The translations under genes and the position numbers were made by a program. Below the pieces are notes generated by a model, which saw nothing but the letters and a program-made list of their open reading frames with translations, was not told where the DNA came from and searched no databases. DNA of 7,743 nt from HyVt-560 sp964577195 (GTDB taxonomy: Bacteria > Pseudomonadota > Gammaproteobacteria > UWMA-0217): positions 1 through 7,743 of the forward strand of contig CAZNYF010000134.1 in assembly GCA_964577195.1 (NCBI GenBank), in the 5' to 3' direction. Shown one piece after another: positions 1-6,194 of this stretch (its first letter is position 1; each line of letters begins with the position of its first letter).

Positions 1-15
1 AAAGCGGCCTTTTTT
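1..15. terminator. Half of a probable bidirectional intrinsic terminator, cut by the window edge
   Basis: The first 15 bases read AAAGCGGCCTTTTTT on the plus strand. This is the form of the 3' arm of a GC-rich terminator stem followed by a T tract. On the minus strand the same bases give an A tract and the 5' arm (GGCCGCTTT), starting 21 bases after the stop codon of the lipoprotein gene. The other arm would lie left of the window, so the hairpin itself is not seen. A stem with A and T tracts on both sides would end both the lipoprotein gene and a convergent neighbour. That is inference from one arm. Confidence 0.45.
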
Positions 16-36
16 CTGGAACAATGAGACTAAAAC

Positions 37-1689
37 TTAGTTACCGCTAACACCTAATGCGGTAATAGTTTCAATCGTCATGAAGCGAGTTGAAGTCAGG
101 CCTTTAGACTTCTGGAAAGCTCGCATAGCAGTAGTTGTTGCTGAACCAACAATTCCATCAATCGGTCCACGGTAGAAGCCTTTCGCCTTCAGCGCTTTCT
201 GGATAGCAACAATCTTGCCTGAAGTCATGTTGACCTGACAAAGAACCGTCTGCCATTCCATGTGACCGTCAGAGACTTTCTCTCTGCGAGTAACCGTTTG
301 GTACTCTTCAGGGATAGAAACTCTACGCTCTTGTGGAGGTGTGATCATCTTGCGTACTGTCACATCTTTATAAACGGCTGGGATAACAATCCGCTTTGAA
401 GATGCAGGCGTTGCTTCTACGCGCTTCTTAACTGTTCTGTAACGAGCAGGCATAGCAGCTAAGCAGAAAACATCACCAGTAGCACGACCTGCTGTTTTAG
501 AACCAGCTGATCCAACGATATGCCAAGAGGTAGACGCATCACGAACTTTTTCAGTGTGCGTTACCGTCTGATAAGTTTCAGGGATAGGAGTAACACGTTC
601 CTGGGGAGGCTGAGTCATCTTGCGAATAGTCACAGTCTTGTACTTCGCAGGGATGTCGATGGTCTTAGTCGTAGGTGGAGTCACCATAATACGCTTGGTA
701 ACTGTTCTGTATCTAGGTGGAATCTCTACCAGACACATGATCTCACCAGTCGCTTGATCAATACGATCACGCGATCCAACAACACGGTTACGAACCTGAC
801 CTGGCAGACATGCGCCACCAGAGCACTCAGATACTTTCCACTCTGTACGAGCAGGCTCTACCTGAATTTTCTCAGAAACATTTTTGTATACAGCAGGAAT
901 CTGAGTAACACGAGTAGAAGCTTCTTCTACGAGTACTTTTTCAGTCACAGTGCCGTACTTAGCTGGAATGATACTCAGTTTTTGAGAAGCTTCTGACTTG
1001 AGTCTTCTCTCAGTTCTAGTCGCATACTTTTCAGGAACATGATACTCAGCAAAACACTGACCGACACCAGCACTGCTAGGCAAGCCGTTAGTCTTTGCGA
1101 TATTCAAGCGAGTTCCATCAGCACGTTTTGCATTAGCACCCTTCGCTGAAGAAGGACCATTTGTACCGAAGTTCCAGAATTGCTCAGCATTCTGAACCAT
1201 AATCTTTTCAGATACAGATTTATACGTTGCGGGAATAGCTGTCATACGCTCAGAGGCTTCTTTCACAAGAATGCGCTCTTTAGTTGTACCGTACTTCGCA
1301 GGAATGATGGTCAAAGTTTCGCCACGTTCTTTCTTAAGACGCTTTTCGGTAGTCGTCTTGTACTTGGGTGGAACCCAAACACGTGCGTAGCATTGCCCAG
1401 CTTTAGCATCAGGTGGTAACAAAGAACCACTAGGGCTCATCATCATTGGTGCTGGTGCAGCAGCCATTACAGGAGCAGCAGGAGCAGCAACAGAAGTAGG
1501 ACGATTTGCAAGATCCTTTTCCTTAGCAGCTAATGCGGCTTCGCGTTCTCTAAGTGCTTTCAATTTTGATTCGTACTGTTTTTCTGCAGCCGATGCGCCT
1601 GAAGCGGTGGTGGTCTTGTTGTTAGAACACGCACCAGTAAAAGCGACAAGCAACACTACAGAAGCAGCGGTTAATGTCCGAGTATTCAT
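37..1689 (-). CDS. Outer-membrane lipoprotein with twelve 23-residue repeats and a C-terminal peptidoglycan-binding domain
   Basis: The 550-residue product begins with a lipoprotein signal peptide: Arg at 4, a hydrophobic core at about 8-18, and a lipobox-like FTGAC ending at Cys21. Ser at +2 fits outer-membrane sorting. The -3 Thr makes the lipobox slightly atypical. Residues 36-61 are charged and heptad-like, probably a short coiled coil, followed by an Ala/Pro/Met-rich linker (65-95). Residues 100-484 hold four repeat blocks, listed separately. Residues 489-547 match a peptidoglycan-binding domain of the PG_binding_1 type: paired helices around IQKALKAKGFYRGPIDGIVG and TAMRAFQKSKGL. I infer a periplasmic protein anchored in the outer membrane by lipid and bound to the cell wall at its C terminus, perhaps a structural spacer. 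No enzymatic motif is visible. It stands alone, 348 bases from the next gene upstream, with a G-rich ribosome binding site. The repeat region is not a family I recognise. The lipoprotein and wall-binding calls are firm, the role is not. Confidence 0.85.
   Translation of the reverse strand: MNTRTLTAASVVLLVAFTGACSNNKTTTASGASAAEKQYESKLKALREREAALAAKEKDLANRPTSVAAPAAPVMAAAPAPMMMSPSGSLLPPDAKAGQCYARVWVPPKYKTTTEKRLKKERGETLTIIPAKYGTTKERILVKEASERMTAIPATYKSVSEKIMVQNAEQFWNFGTNGPSSAKGANAKRADGTRLNIAKTNGLPSSAGVGQCFAEYHVPEKYATRTERRLKSEASQKLSIIPAKYGTVTEKVLVEEASTRVTQIPAVYKNVSEKIQVEPARTEWKVSECSGGACLPGQVRNRVVGSRDRIDQATGEIMCLVEIPPRYRTVTKRIMVTPPTTKTIDIPAKYKTVTIRKMTQPPQERVTPIPETYQTVTHTEKVRDASTSWHIVGSAGSKTAGRATGDVFCLAAMPARYRTVKKRVEATPASSKRIVIPAVYKDVTVRKMITPPQERRVSIPEEYQTVTRREKVSDGHMEWQTVLCQVNMTSGKIVAIQKALKAKGFYRGPIDGIVGSATTTAMRAFQKSKGLTSTRFMTIETITALGVSGN
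238..1392 (-). repeat. Coding repeat array: 4 blocks x 3 units of 23 residues
   Basis: Inside the lipoprotein, a unit with core IPxxYxTVTxxxxV (or a close variant) occurs twelve times. The key tyrosines are at residues 110, 133, 156; 222, 245, 268; 327, 350, 373; and 417, 440, 463, exactly 23 apart within each block. Each block opens with a Cys 8 or 10 residues before its first Tyr (C100, C212, C319, C409) and closes with a Trp 16 residues after its last Tyr (W172, W284, W389, W479). Blocks 1 and 2 resemble each other (IPAKYGT, VSEKI), and blocks 3 and 4 resemble each other (RKM, PPQER, IPE-YQTVT). This suggests an old three-unit block that was duplicated in stages. Blocks lie at about 1168-1392, 832-1056, 517-735 and 238-465. 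Linkers between them are Gly/Ser/Asn-rich and differ in length. The DNA copies have diverged, so this is not a recent tandem duplication. Confidence 0.9.
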
Positions 1690-1690
1690 T

Positions 1691-1707
1691 GGGATATCCC
1701 CCCTTCC
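1691..1707 (-). promoter_or_regulatory. G-rich ribosome binding site overlapping a GGGATATCCC palindrome
   Basis: Read on the minus strand, GGAAGGGGGG (1698-1707) precedes the lipoprotein ATG (1689). The G run merges into the perfect ten-base palindrome GGGATATCCC (1691-1700), which ends one base before the start codon. A GGG-ATAT-CCC hairpin, or pairing of CCC with any part of the G run, could partly mask the ribosome binding site. The pairing potential is seen. Any regulatory effect is inference. Confidence 0.4.
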
Positions 1708-1754
1708 AGAGATAAGTTAAGTAAAATTAAATAAAAACTATAGCAGATTATGTG

Positions 1755-1801
1755 AAACCTATTGTTAAATAGATCTTTTAACATGTTGTCACAATAGGTT
1801 T
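1755..1801. promoter_or_regulatory. Nested inverted repeats upstream of the lipoprotein gene
   Basis: AAACCTATTGT (1755-1765) and ACAATAGGTTT (1791-1801) are perfect 11-base inverted arms separated by 25 bases. Between and slightly overlapping the left arm lies a second dyad, GTTAAA (1764-1769) and TTTAAC (1777-1782), around TAGATCT. A run of five T (1799-1803) follows on the plus strand, but no plus-strand gene ends here, so a terminator role is unlikely. The element sits 66-112 bases upstream of the lipoprotein start. It could be an operator or a structured leader. The dyads are seen directly, the function is unknown. Confidence 0.4.
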
Positions 1802-1982
1802 TTCTACCATTATGAGATGTATAGCACAGAATATTCTTGGAATCTAGAATATGGTGTAGAGTTTGTCTGTAAGTTCATCTGCATGATGCCTTAGGCAAGA
1901 TCTACATCAAAAGTTCCATTTTCACAAAAACACTCAGCGCCCATCGGTAAACAACATCTTGCTATAACGTTGCTTACTGTTG

Positions 1983-1997
1983 AAAACTGTTAGTTTT
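1983..1997 (-). terminator. AT-rich hairpin downstream of the helix-hairpin-helix gene, weak terminator candidate
   Basis: AAAACT-GTT-AGTTTT is a perfect six-pair stem with a three-base loop, 41 bases past the stop codon at 2038. The stem has only one G-C pair per arm and no long T tract follows on the minus strand. It is therefore a poor classical terminator, though nothing better is visible between the two genes. Confidence 0.25.
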
Positions 1998-2037
1998 AAT
2001 ACTCCCCGGCTTATTTCATGCGCTGGGTGAGCGGCAT

Positions 2038-2625
2038 TTATTTCTTAAGTGATTTGAGTAGTTTCTCAAAACCGGCTGTATCACCCTTACCCAGATAATC
2101 TGCTTGCTCAGGCCAGCTACTCACATCAACCATTGCGTATTTAGTTCCAGAGCTTGATATCAGTTTTTTCAGATCAGCCGTTTTTGCTTTTGCTAACTTC
2201 TCGAAACTATCAAAACCGGATTCAGTCAGCGTGCTGGAAAGTTTTGGACCAATGCCTGATATCTTCTGCAACTCTTTTCCAAATGAAGAGGACTTTGGTT
2301 TTTTCGATGCCACCTTTTTGGCTGCCGGAGCTGCGACAGTTGCTTTTTTCTTTGCTGGTTTCTTTTTCGCCTGAGCAGCTGGAGCTGGAGCTGGAGCTTT
2401 CTTCACTAATGATTTTTTCGTCTTTGGCTTTACGTTAGCTACCGCGGAGATTTTAGATTTTAGTGTTGAAATCTCTGAATTTTTCTCAACTAGCTGCTGC
2501 TTTAAATCCTTCACCGCACTGCCTGCAGATGAATCACTGTTACCGTGATTAGGCTGCCAGTAGAAATTAAAGAACAACCACTCTACTAACCAACCGAATA
2601 AAATTCCGAGTACAAATAGACCCAT
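2038..2625 (-). CDS. Membrane-anchored protein with Lys/Ala-rich linker and C-terminal helix-hairpin-helix domain
   Basis: The product has 195 residues. Residues 2-23 form one hydrophobic, aromatic-rich segment (with Glu15 inside), probably an uncleaved membrane anchor. Residues 37-62 look like a short coiled coil (LKQQLVEKNSEISTLKSKI). Residues 66-112 are almost only Lys, Ala, Pro, Ser and Val with PAKKK-type motifs, resembling a histone H1 tail. Residues 115-157 carry a helix-hairpin-helix signature centred on KISGIGPKLSSTLTESGF, followed by a C-terminal WPEQADYL segment also typical of small HhH (H3TH-like) proteins. Such domains usually contact DNA without sequence preference. No nuclease residues are evident. 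The positive charge after the anchor favours a cytoplasmic C-terminal part (positive-inside rule), so the protein could hold DNA or RNA near the inner membrane. That is inference. The start is well supported by AGGAGA (2633-2638), 7 bases before ATG, and by a TATAAT box upstream. The exact family name is uncertain. Confidence 0.8.
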   Translation of the reverse strand: MGLFVLGILFGWLVEWLFFNFYWQPNHGNSDSSAGSAVKDLKQQLVEKNSEISTLKSKISAVANVKPKTKKSLVKKAPAPAPAAQAKKKPAKKKATVAAPAAKKVASKKPKSSSFGKELQKISGIGPKLSSTLTESGFDSFEKLAKAKTADLKKLISSSGTKYAMVDVSSWPEQADYLGKGDTAGFEKLLKSLKK

Positions 2626-2690
2626 TTGAGCTTCTCCTGACCTAAGTCAAACACCTGATATTGGTTCAATTACTATATTCTGATATGCCC

Positions 2691-2696
2691 ATTATA
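2691..2696 (-). promoter_or_regulatory. Perfect -10 box (TATAAT) for the helix-hairpin-helix gene
   Basis: On the minus strand TATAAT is followed by GGGCAT and lies 65 bases upstream of the ATG at 2625, implying a leader of roughly 60 bases. The -35 position holds only a poor match (TGCGCA with a 16-base spacer). The placement right before a gene with a strong ribosome binding site supports an own promoter, separate from the glycine cleavage operon. Confidence 0.45.
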
Positions 2697-2713
2697 GATC
2701 AGGTAAAGCTATT

Positions 2714-2728
2714 GCGCAGCTTTTGCGC
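2714..2728. repeat. Short GC-rich inverted repeat
   Basis: GCGCA-GCTTT-TGCGC forms a five-pair stem with a five-base loop on either strand. No T tract follows directly on the minus strand, so it is not a clean terminator. It overlaps the -35 region of the proposed promoter at 2691-2696 and might bind a regulator. That role is a guess. Confidence 0.3.
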
Positions 2729-2786
2729 TCATCACCCTCGCCTTCAACAGCGCGCAGATTCTAAATAACTATAGATTGACCCTAAA

Positions 2787-2806
2787 GCCTTCTCTGCATG
2801 AAAGGC
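2787..2806 (-). terminator. Candidate terminator hairpin after gcvPB
   Basis: On the minus strand GCCTTT and GAAGGC pair (six pairs, one of them G-U) around an eight-base loop and are followed by TTTA. It begins 42 bases after the gcvPB stop. Stem and T tract are both short, so it would be a weak terminator, but the position at the end of the operon is right. Confidence 0.3.
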
Positions 2807-2848
2807 ATTGATTATGTCGCTAGCGGGGAAGTCTGACAATCGAATCTT

Positions 2849-4309
2849 TCATGAATCTTGCTTAGAAGGTTCTGACCATCGTAAATCTAACTGCCGGGCT
2901 GCTTTTACTTCATCGAAACGTCGATTAGGCAGGGTATGAGGCGCAGTCGTAACTAAATCAGGCGTTTCTTCCGTTTCTTTCTGGATCGCAATCATCGCAT
3001 CAATAAATCCATCCAGCTCCTCCTTGCTCTCTGACTCTGTTGGTTCAATCAGCAGGCATTCCGGAATCAATAATGGAAAATATGTTGTCGGCGCGTGAAA
3101 GCCATAGTCCAGTAAACGCTTGGCAAAATCCATCGCCGTTACATGATGCTCTTTCGCCTGCGACTTGAGAGTCACAATGAATTCATGGCTAGCACGACGG
3201 TCCGAATACGCTAGCTCAAAACCTGCTGCTTCCAACCGCTTCATTAAGTAATTAGCATTCAGCGTGGCAAATTCAGAAACCCGATGCATGCCATTTTTAC
3301 CCAACAGACGCATATAAATATACGCCCGTAACAGCACACCCGCATTACCTGCATAAGCTGAGAGCCTGCCGATGCTATCTGGTACTTCTTTCTCATCCAG
3401 CCAGACGTACTGCTCTGCCTTTTTGCCAACCACTGGAATTGGACGAAATGGCATTAATCGCTTGCTCACGCCCACAGGGCCAGCACCAGGACCACCGCCG
3501 CCGTGAGGTGTGGAAAAGGTTTTGTGCAGATTGATATGAATGACATCAAACCCCATATCTCCTGGTTTAACTTTACCCAAAATCGCATTGAGGTTTGCGC
3601 CATCGTAATAAAGCAAACCACCTGCTTGATGCACAATATCGGAGACTTCACGAATCTGGCGCTCAAAGACGCCTAAGGTGGAAGGATTGGTTAGCATCAA
3701 CCCTGCCGTTTGTGGGCCGACGACCTCTTTCAGTAATTCAATATCCAGATCACCATTTTCAAGCGTCGGAATTTCACGAATTTTGTAACCACACATAATC
3801 GCAGTCGCGGGGTTGGTACCATGCGCTGCATCAGGAACAAGAATTTCGCACCGCTCAGTGTCTCCGCGTGAATCATGATACGCACGAATCATTGCAACAC
3901 CCGCAAATTCTCCCTGCGCACCCGCCATCGGCGTGAGCGAAACACCTGCCATTCCCGTCATTGCTGTCAGCATTTCCTGCAATTCAAACAGGACTTGTAA
4001 GATTCCCTGGCTATGAGCAACCGGCGCTTCAGGATGTCGGTTAGCAAACTGCGGCAACATCGCAAGACTATTACAAGCTCGCGGGTTGTACTTCATGGTG
4101 CAGGAACCCAGCGGGTAGAAATGCGTGTCGATGGAGAAGTTCTTTTGCGACAGACGCGTGTAATGACGCACTGCCTGCATTTCGGAGACTTCAGGAAGAC
4201 CCGTCTCCGATTCACGCCTGAAACGCTCAGGTAGATTGATCTTAGCAATGCTTGCCGGAGCTTGAGCCGTCGCAGCTCGTCCTGCCTGGGAGTGTTCGAA
4301 AATTAGCAT
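2849..4309 (-). CDS. gcvPB: Glycine dehydrogenase (decarboxylating), subunit 2 (P protein, C-terminal half)
   Basis: This PLP-binding half of the split P protein of the glycine cleavage system joins GcvPA to decarboxylate glycine and load the aminomethyl group onto lipoyl-GcvH in the cytoplasm. The 486 residues are a normal length. The N terminus MLIFEHSQAGR is typical of GcvPB and sets the start. HFYPLGSCTMKYNP (63-76), DAAHGTNPATA (160-170) and YYDGANLNAI (234-243) are conserved. HINLHKTFSTPHGGGGPG (258-275) contains Lys263, the expected PLP Schiff-base lysine, followed by the glycine-rich loop. The end, DEVKAARQLDLRW, is also usual, so the gene looks complete. The ATG lies two bases after the tpx stop codon with no clear ribosome binding site of its own, suggesting translational coupling to tpx. 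It is the last gene of the operon. It is separated from its partner subunit gcvPA by tpx, whereas the two subunit genes are normally adjacent. Confidence 0.97.
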   Translation of the reverse strand: MLIFEHSQAGRAATAQAPASIAKINLPERFRRESETGLPEVSEMQAVRHYTRLSQKNFSIDTHFYPLGSCTMKYNPRACNSLAMLPQFANRHPEAPVAHSQGILQVLFELQEMLTAMTGMAGVSLTPMAGAQGEFAGVAMIRAYHDSRGDTERCEILVPDAAHGTNPATAIMCGYKIREIPTLENGDLDIELLKEVVGPQTAGLMLTNPSTLGVFERQIREVSDIVHQAGGLLYYDGANLNAILGKVKPGDMGFDVIHINLHKTFSTPHGGGGPGAGPVGVSKRLMPFRPIPVVGKKAEQYVWLDEKEVPDSIGRLSAYAGNAGVLLRAYIYMRLLGKNGMHRVSEFATLNANYLMKRLEAAGFELAYSDRRASHEFIVTLKSQAKEHHVTAMDFAKRLLDYGFHAPTTYFPLLIPECLLIEPTESESKEELDGFIDAMIAIQKETEETPDLVTTAPHTLPNRRFDEVKAARQLDLRWSEPSKQDS

Positions 4310-4311
4310 AT

Positions 4312-4809
4312 TTAAAGTGCCGCTATCGCCGCATCATAGTCAGGCTCTTGGGTGATCTCTGGAACAAGCTCGGTGTAGAGCACCTTGTTGTTACTATCGA
4401 GCACCACCACGGCACGTGCCGCAAGACCTGCCAGCGGACCATCTTCCAGCAACACGCCATAGTCTTTGGCAAAAGCCTTGGTGCGAATCATAGAGAGCGT
4501 TTTCACTGTGTCGATATTTTCTGCGCCACAGAACCGCTCTTGAGCGAAAGGCAGATCAGCAGAAATTGTCAGAAAAACCGTATCATCGTGATCCTTGGCG
4601 AGATCGTTAAATTTCTTTGCCGATGTTGCACACACACCCGTATCCAGGCTGGGCACAATATTGAGGAGCTTCTTTTTTCCCGCAAAATCAGCCAGGTGTA
4701 AATCAGCCAAGTCTTTATCGACAAGATGAAAATCCGGAGCGGAATCACCTACCGCTGGTAAATCTCCATTTGTGTGAAACTCATCGCCATGTAAAGTGAC
4801 AGTTGCCAT
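4312..4809 (-). CDS. tpx: Thiol peroxidase, atypical 2-Cys peroxiredoxin
   Basis: Tpx reduces hydrogen peroxide and organic, including lipid, hydroperoxides, using thioredoxin as electron donor. Using ATG at 4809 the product has 165 residues and aligns along its length with E. coli Tpx. The peroxidatic cysteine is Cys60 in PSLDTGVC. The resolving cysteine is Cys94 in SADLPFAQERFCGAE. LKGLAARAVVV- and EITxEPDYxAA-like segments close the protein (here PLAGLAARAVVVLD and EITQEPDYDAA). The frame is open ten codons further up, to an ATG at 4839. The shorter start is preferred because it follows GGAGA (4818-4822) by eight bases and MATVTLHGDEF matches the family N terminus. This start sits four bases after the gcvPA stop, and its ribosome binding site lies inside gcvPA. 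The stop is two bases from gcvPB. The gene is thus transcribed with the glycine cleavage genes. It shows no frameshift or lost active residue. Confidence 0.96.
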   Translation of the reverse strand: MATVTLHGDEFHTNGDLPAVGDSAPDFHLVDKDLADLHLADFAGKKKLLNIVPSLDTGVCATSAKKFNDLAKDHDDTVFLTISADLPFAQERFCGAENIDTVKTLSMIRTKAFAKDYGVLLEDGPLAGLAARAVVVLDSNNKVLYTELVPEITQEPDYDAAIAAL

Positions 4810-4813
4810 CGTT

Positions 4814-6178
4814 TTAATCTCCAGTTTTAAGTGCTGCATCGAGCACCGTAATAAATTGATTTAAGTCTTCTTCTGTCTTGGTTTCAGTGGTGCAAACTAA
4901 CAGGTAATTTTCCATCCCGGCATATTGCTTACCCAGATCGTATCCACCCAGAATGCCTTGATCCACCATTTTTTCCAGAACAGCGGCGGCTGGCCGCTTG
5001 AGATCAAAGACCACTTCGTGGAAAAACTCGCCGCTAAATGCGGGCGCTAAATTAATCTTGGCTGCTAGCTCAACTAATTGATGAGTGTTGGCATAGCACT
5101 GTGCCGCGACAGATTTAAGCCCTTGATTACCGAGCAATGACATGTATATGGTCGAGGCAGTCACCATCAGCCCCTGATTGGTGCAAATATTGGATGTCGC
5201 TTTAGAGCGACGAATGTGCTGCTCACGTGCCTGCAACGTCAATACGAATCCAGTCTTATCATCTGCATCGGTAGTCCGGCCTACGATACGTCCAGGCATC
5301 TGCCGAACATGCTTTTGCTTACAAGTAAGAATGCCAAAATAGGGGCCACCGGAAGACAATGGCGCACCCAATGGCTGCCCTTCTCCACAGACGATATCGA
5401 CACCATCCTTACCCCATTCACCAGGTGGTTTAAGTGCTCCCAGAGTCGTGGGATTGATGACGGCAATGGAGAACGCTTTGTTTTCTTCCGCCCAATCCGT
5501 TAGCGCGTCAGTCTCTTCCAATGCACCGAAAAAATTCGGTTGTGGAATAACCAGTGCAGCAAAATCTTCACCGCTATATTGCGCCAGCGATTCAGGATTG
5601 ATGATGCCGGTTGCGGGATCGTGTGCTAGCTCAACCAGTTCAATACCCTGGTTTGCAACAATCGCGTGCGTCACAGAGCGATAAATCGGATGCACCGTGC
5701 TAGGCACCAAAATCTTTTTTGATTTGGATTTTCGGTTACCGCGAACCGCCATCAGCACCGCTTCCGCTAGCGCTGAGGCACCGTCATACATCGACGCATT
5801 AGAGACATCCATACCCGTTAAACCGGAAATCATGGATTGATATTCGTAGATAATCTGGAGCGTTCCCTGACTGGCTTCCGCCTGATAGGGAGTGTACGCC
5901 GTATAAAACTCCCCGCGCGTAGTGAGCTGCCACACTGCTGCCGGGATATGGTGCTCATACGCTCCCGCACCGGCAAAATTCAGTAACTGGCTGTCTTTGG
6001 TTGCGAGCGAATTCAGCAGCCGGTTAACCGCCATTTCCGAAAGCGTATCCGGAATAGTATCCAGCGGGCCGCAACGTAAATCTGCAGGCACTTCATCAAA
6101 CAACGACTCAATATCTGGCGCGCCAATCGCCGCCAGCATTTCGCTGATATCTTGTTCGGTATGGGGAATAAATGGCAT
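4814..6178 (-). CDS. gcvPA: Glycine dehydrogenase (decarboxylating), subunit 1 (P protein, N-terminal half)
   Basis: GcvPA is the N-terminal half of the split glycine decarboxylase and forms the active P protein with GcvPB. With the start at 6178 it has 454 residues, close to the usual 450 or so. MPFIPHTEQDISEMLAAIG is the standard beginning of the family. FAGAGAYEHHIP (68-79), TPYQAEASQG (96-105) and DVSNASMYDG (124-133) are conserved substrate- and fold-related motifs. As expected for this subunit, the PLP lysine is absent here and lies in GcvPB. The reading frame continues upstream to an ATG at 6229, which would overlap gcvH by 35 bases and add 17 residues not found in the family. Neither start has a strong ribosome binding site, so the choice rests on homology. 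The gap to gcvH is 16 bases. The ribosome binding site of tpx lies inside its last codons. Confidence 0.95.
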   Translation of the reverse strand: MPFIPHTEQDISEMLAAIGAPDIESLFDEVPADLRCGPLDTIPDTLSEMAVNRLLNSLATKDSQLLNFAGAGAYEHHIPAAVWQLTTRGEFYTAYTPYQAEASQGTLQIIYEYQSMISGLTGMDVSNASMYDGASALAEAVLMAVRGNRKSKSKKILVPSTVHPIYRSVTHAIVANQGIELVELAHDPATGIINPESLAQYSGEDFAALVIPQPNFFGALEETDALTDWAEENKAFSIAVINPTTLGALKPPGEWGKDGVDIVCGEGQPLGAPLSSGGPYFGILTCKQKHVRQMPGRIVGRTTDADDKTGFVLTLQAREQHIRRSKATSNICTNQGLMVTASTIYMSLLGNQGLKSVAAQCYANTHQLVELAAKINLAPAFSGEFFHEVVFDLKRPAAAVLEKMVDQGILGGYDLGKQYAGMENYLLVCTTETKTEEDLNQFITVLDAALKTGD

Positions 6179-6194
6179 AGGCTCTAGGGCATCT

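Larger units (their letters stand above)
1690..2037. other. 348-base intergenic region, no supported gene
   Basis: This AT-rich stretch separates the helix-hairpin-helix gene from the lipoprotein gene and should hold the terminator of the first and the promoter of the second. It contains a nested dyad (1755-1801), the palindrome AGAATATTCT (1828-1837) with a second AGAATAT copy at 1846-1852, and an AT-rich hairpin (1983-1997). On the minus strand the best promoter match I find is TTGTGA, 17 bases, TATTTA, lying within the dyad. It is too weak to call alone. The longest ATG-started minus-strand frame noted, 17 codons within about 1897-1950, has no ribosome binding site. Confidence 0.6.

Noticed and set aside
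520..996. 158-codon plus-strand open frame
   Set aside because: It lies fully antisense to the lipoprotein repeats, and its composition (many Arg, Ser, Asn, Leu) is what the reverse of the repeated coding pattern gives. No ribosome binding site or recognisable domain.
1755..1803. Plus-strand intrinsic terminator (11-pair stem followed by five T)
   Set aside because: The loop is 25 bases, the stem is AT-rich, and no plus-strand gene exists upstream of it.
1897..1950. Minus-strand 17-codon frame with a CFC motif in the intergenic region
   Set aside because: Too short, no ribosome binding site, no neighbouring context; most likely chance.
4252..4701. 149-codon plus-strand open frame opposite tpx
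   Set aside because: tpx on the other strand is complete and well conserved; the antisense frame has no family features.
4810..4839. Longer tpx start at 4839, overlapping gcvPA
   Set aside because: The ten extra residues are absent from Tpx proteins I know, while the ATG at 4809 has GGAGA at good spacing.
4814..6178. Split P protein as a broken or frameshifted gcvP
   Set aside because: Both halves have the standard starts, lengths and motifs of the natural two-subunit form GcvPA/GcvPB, and a complete gene lies between them.
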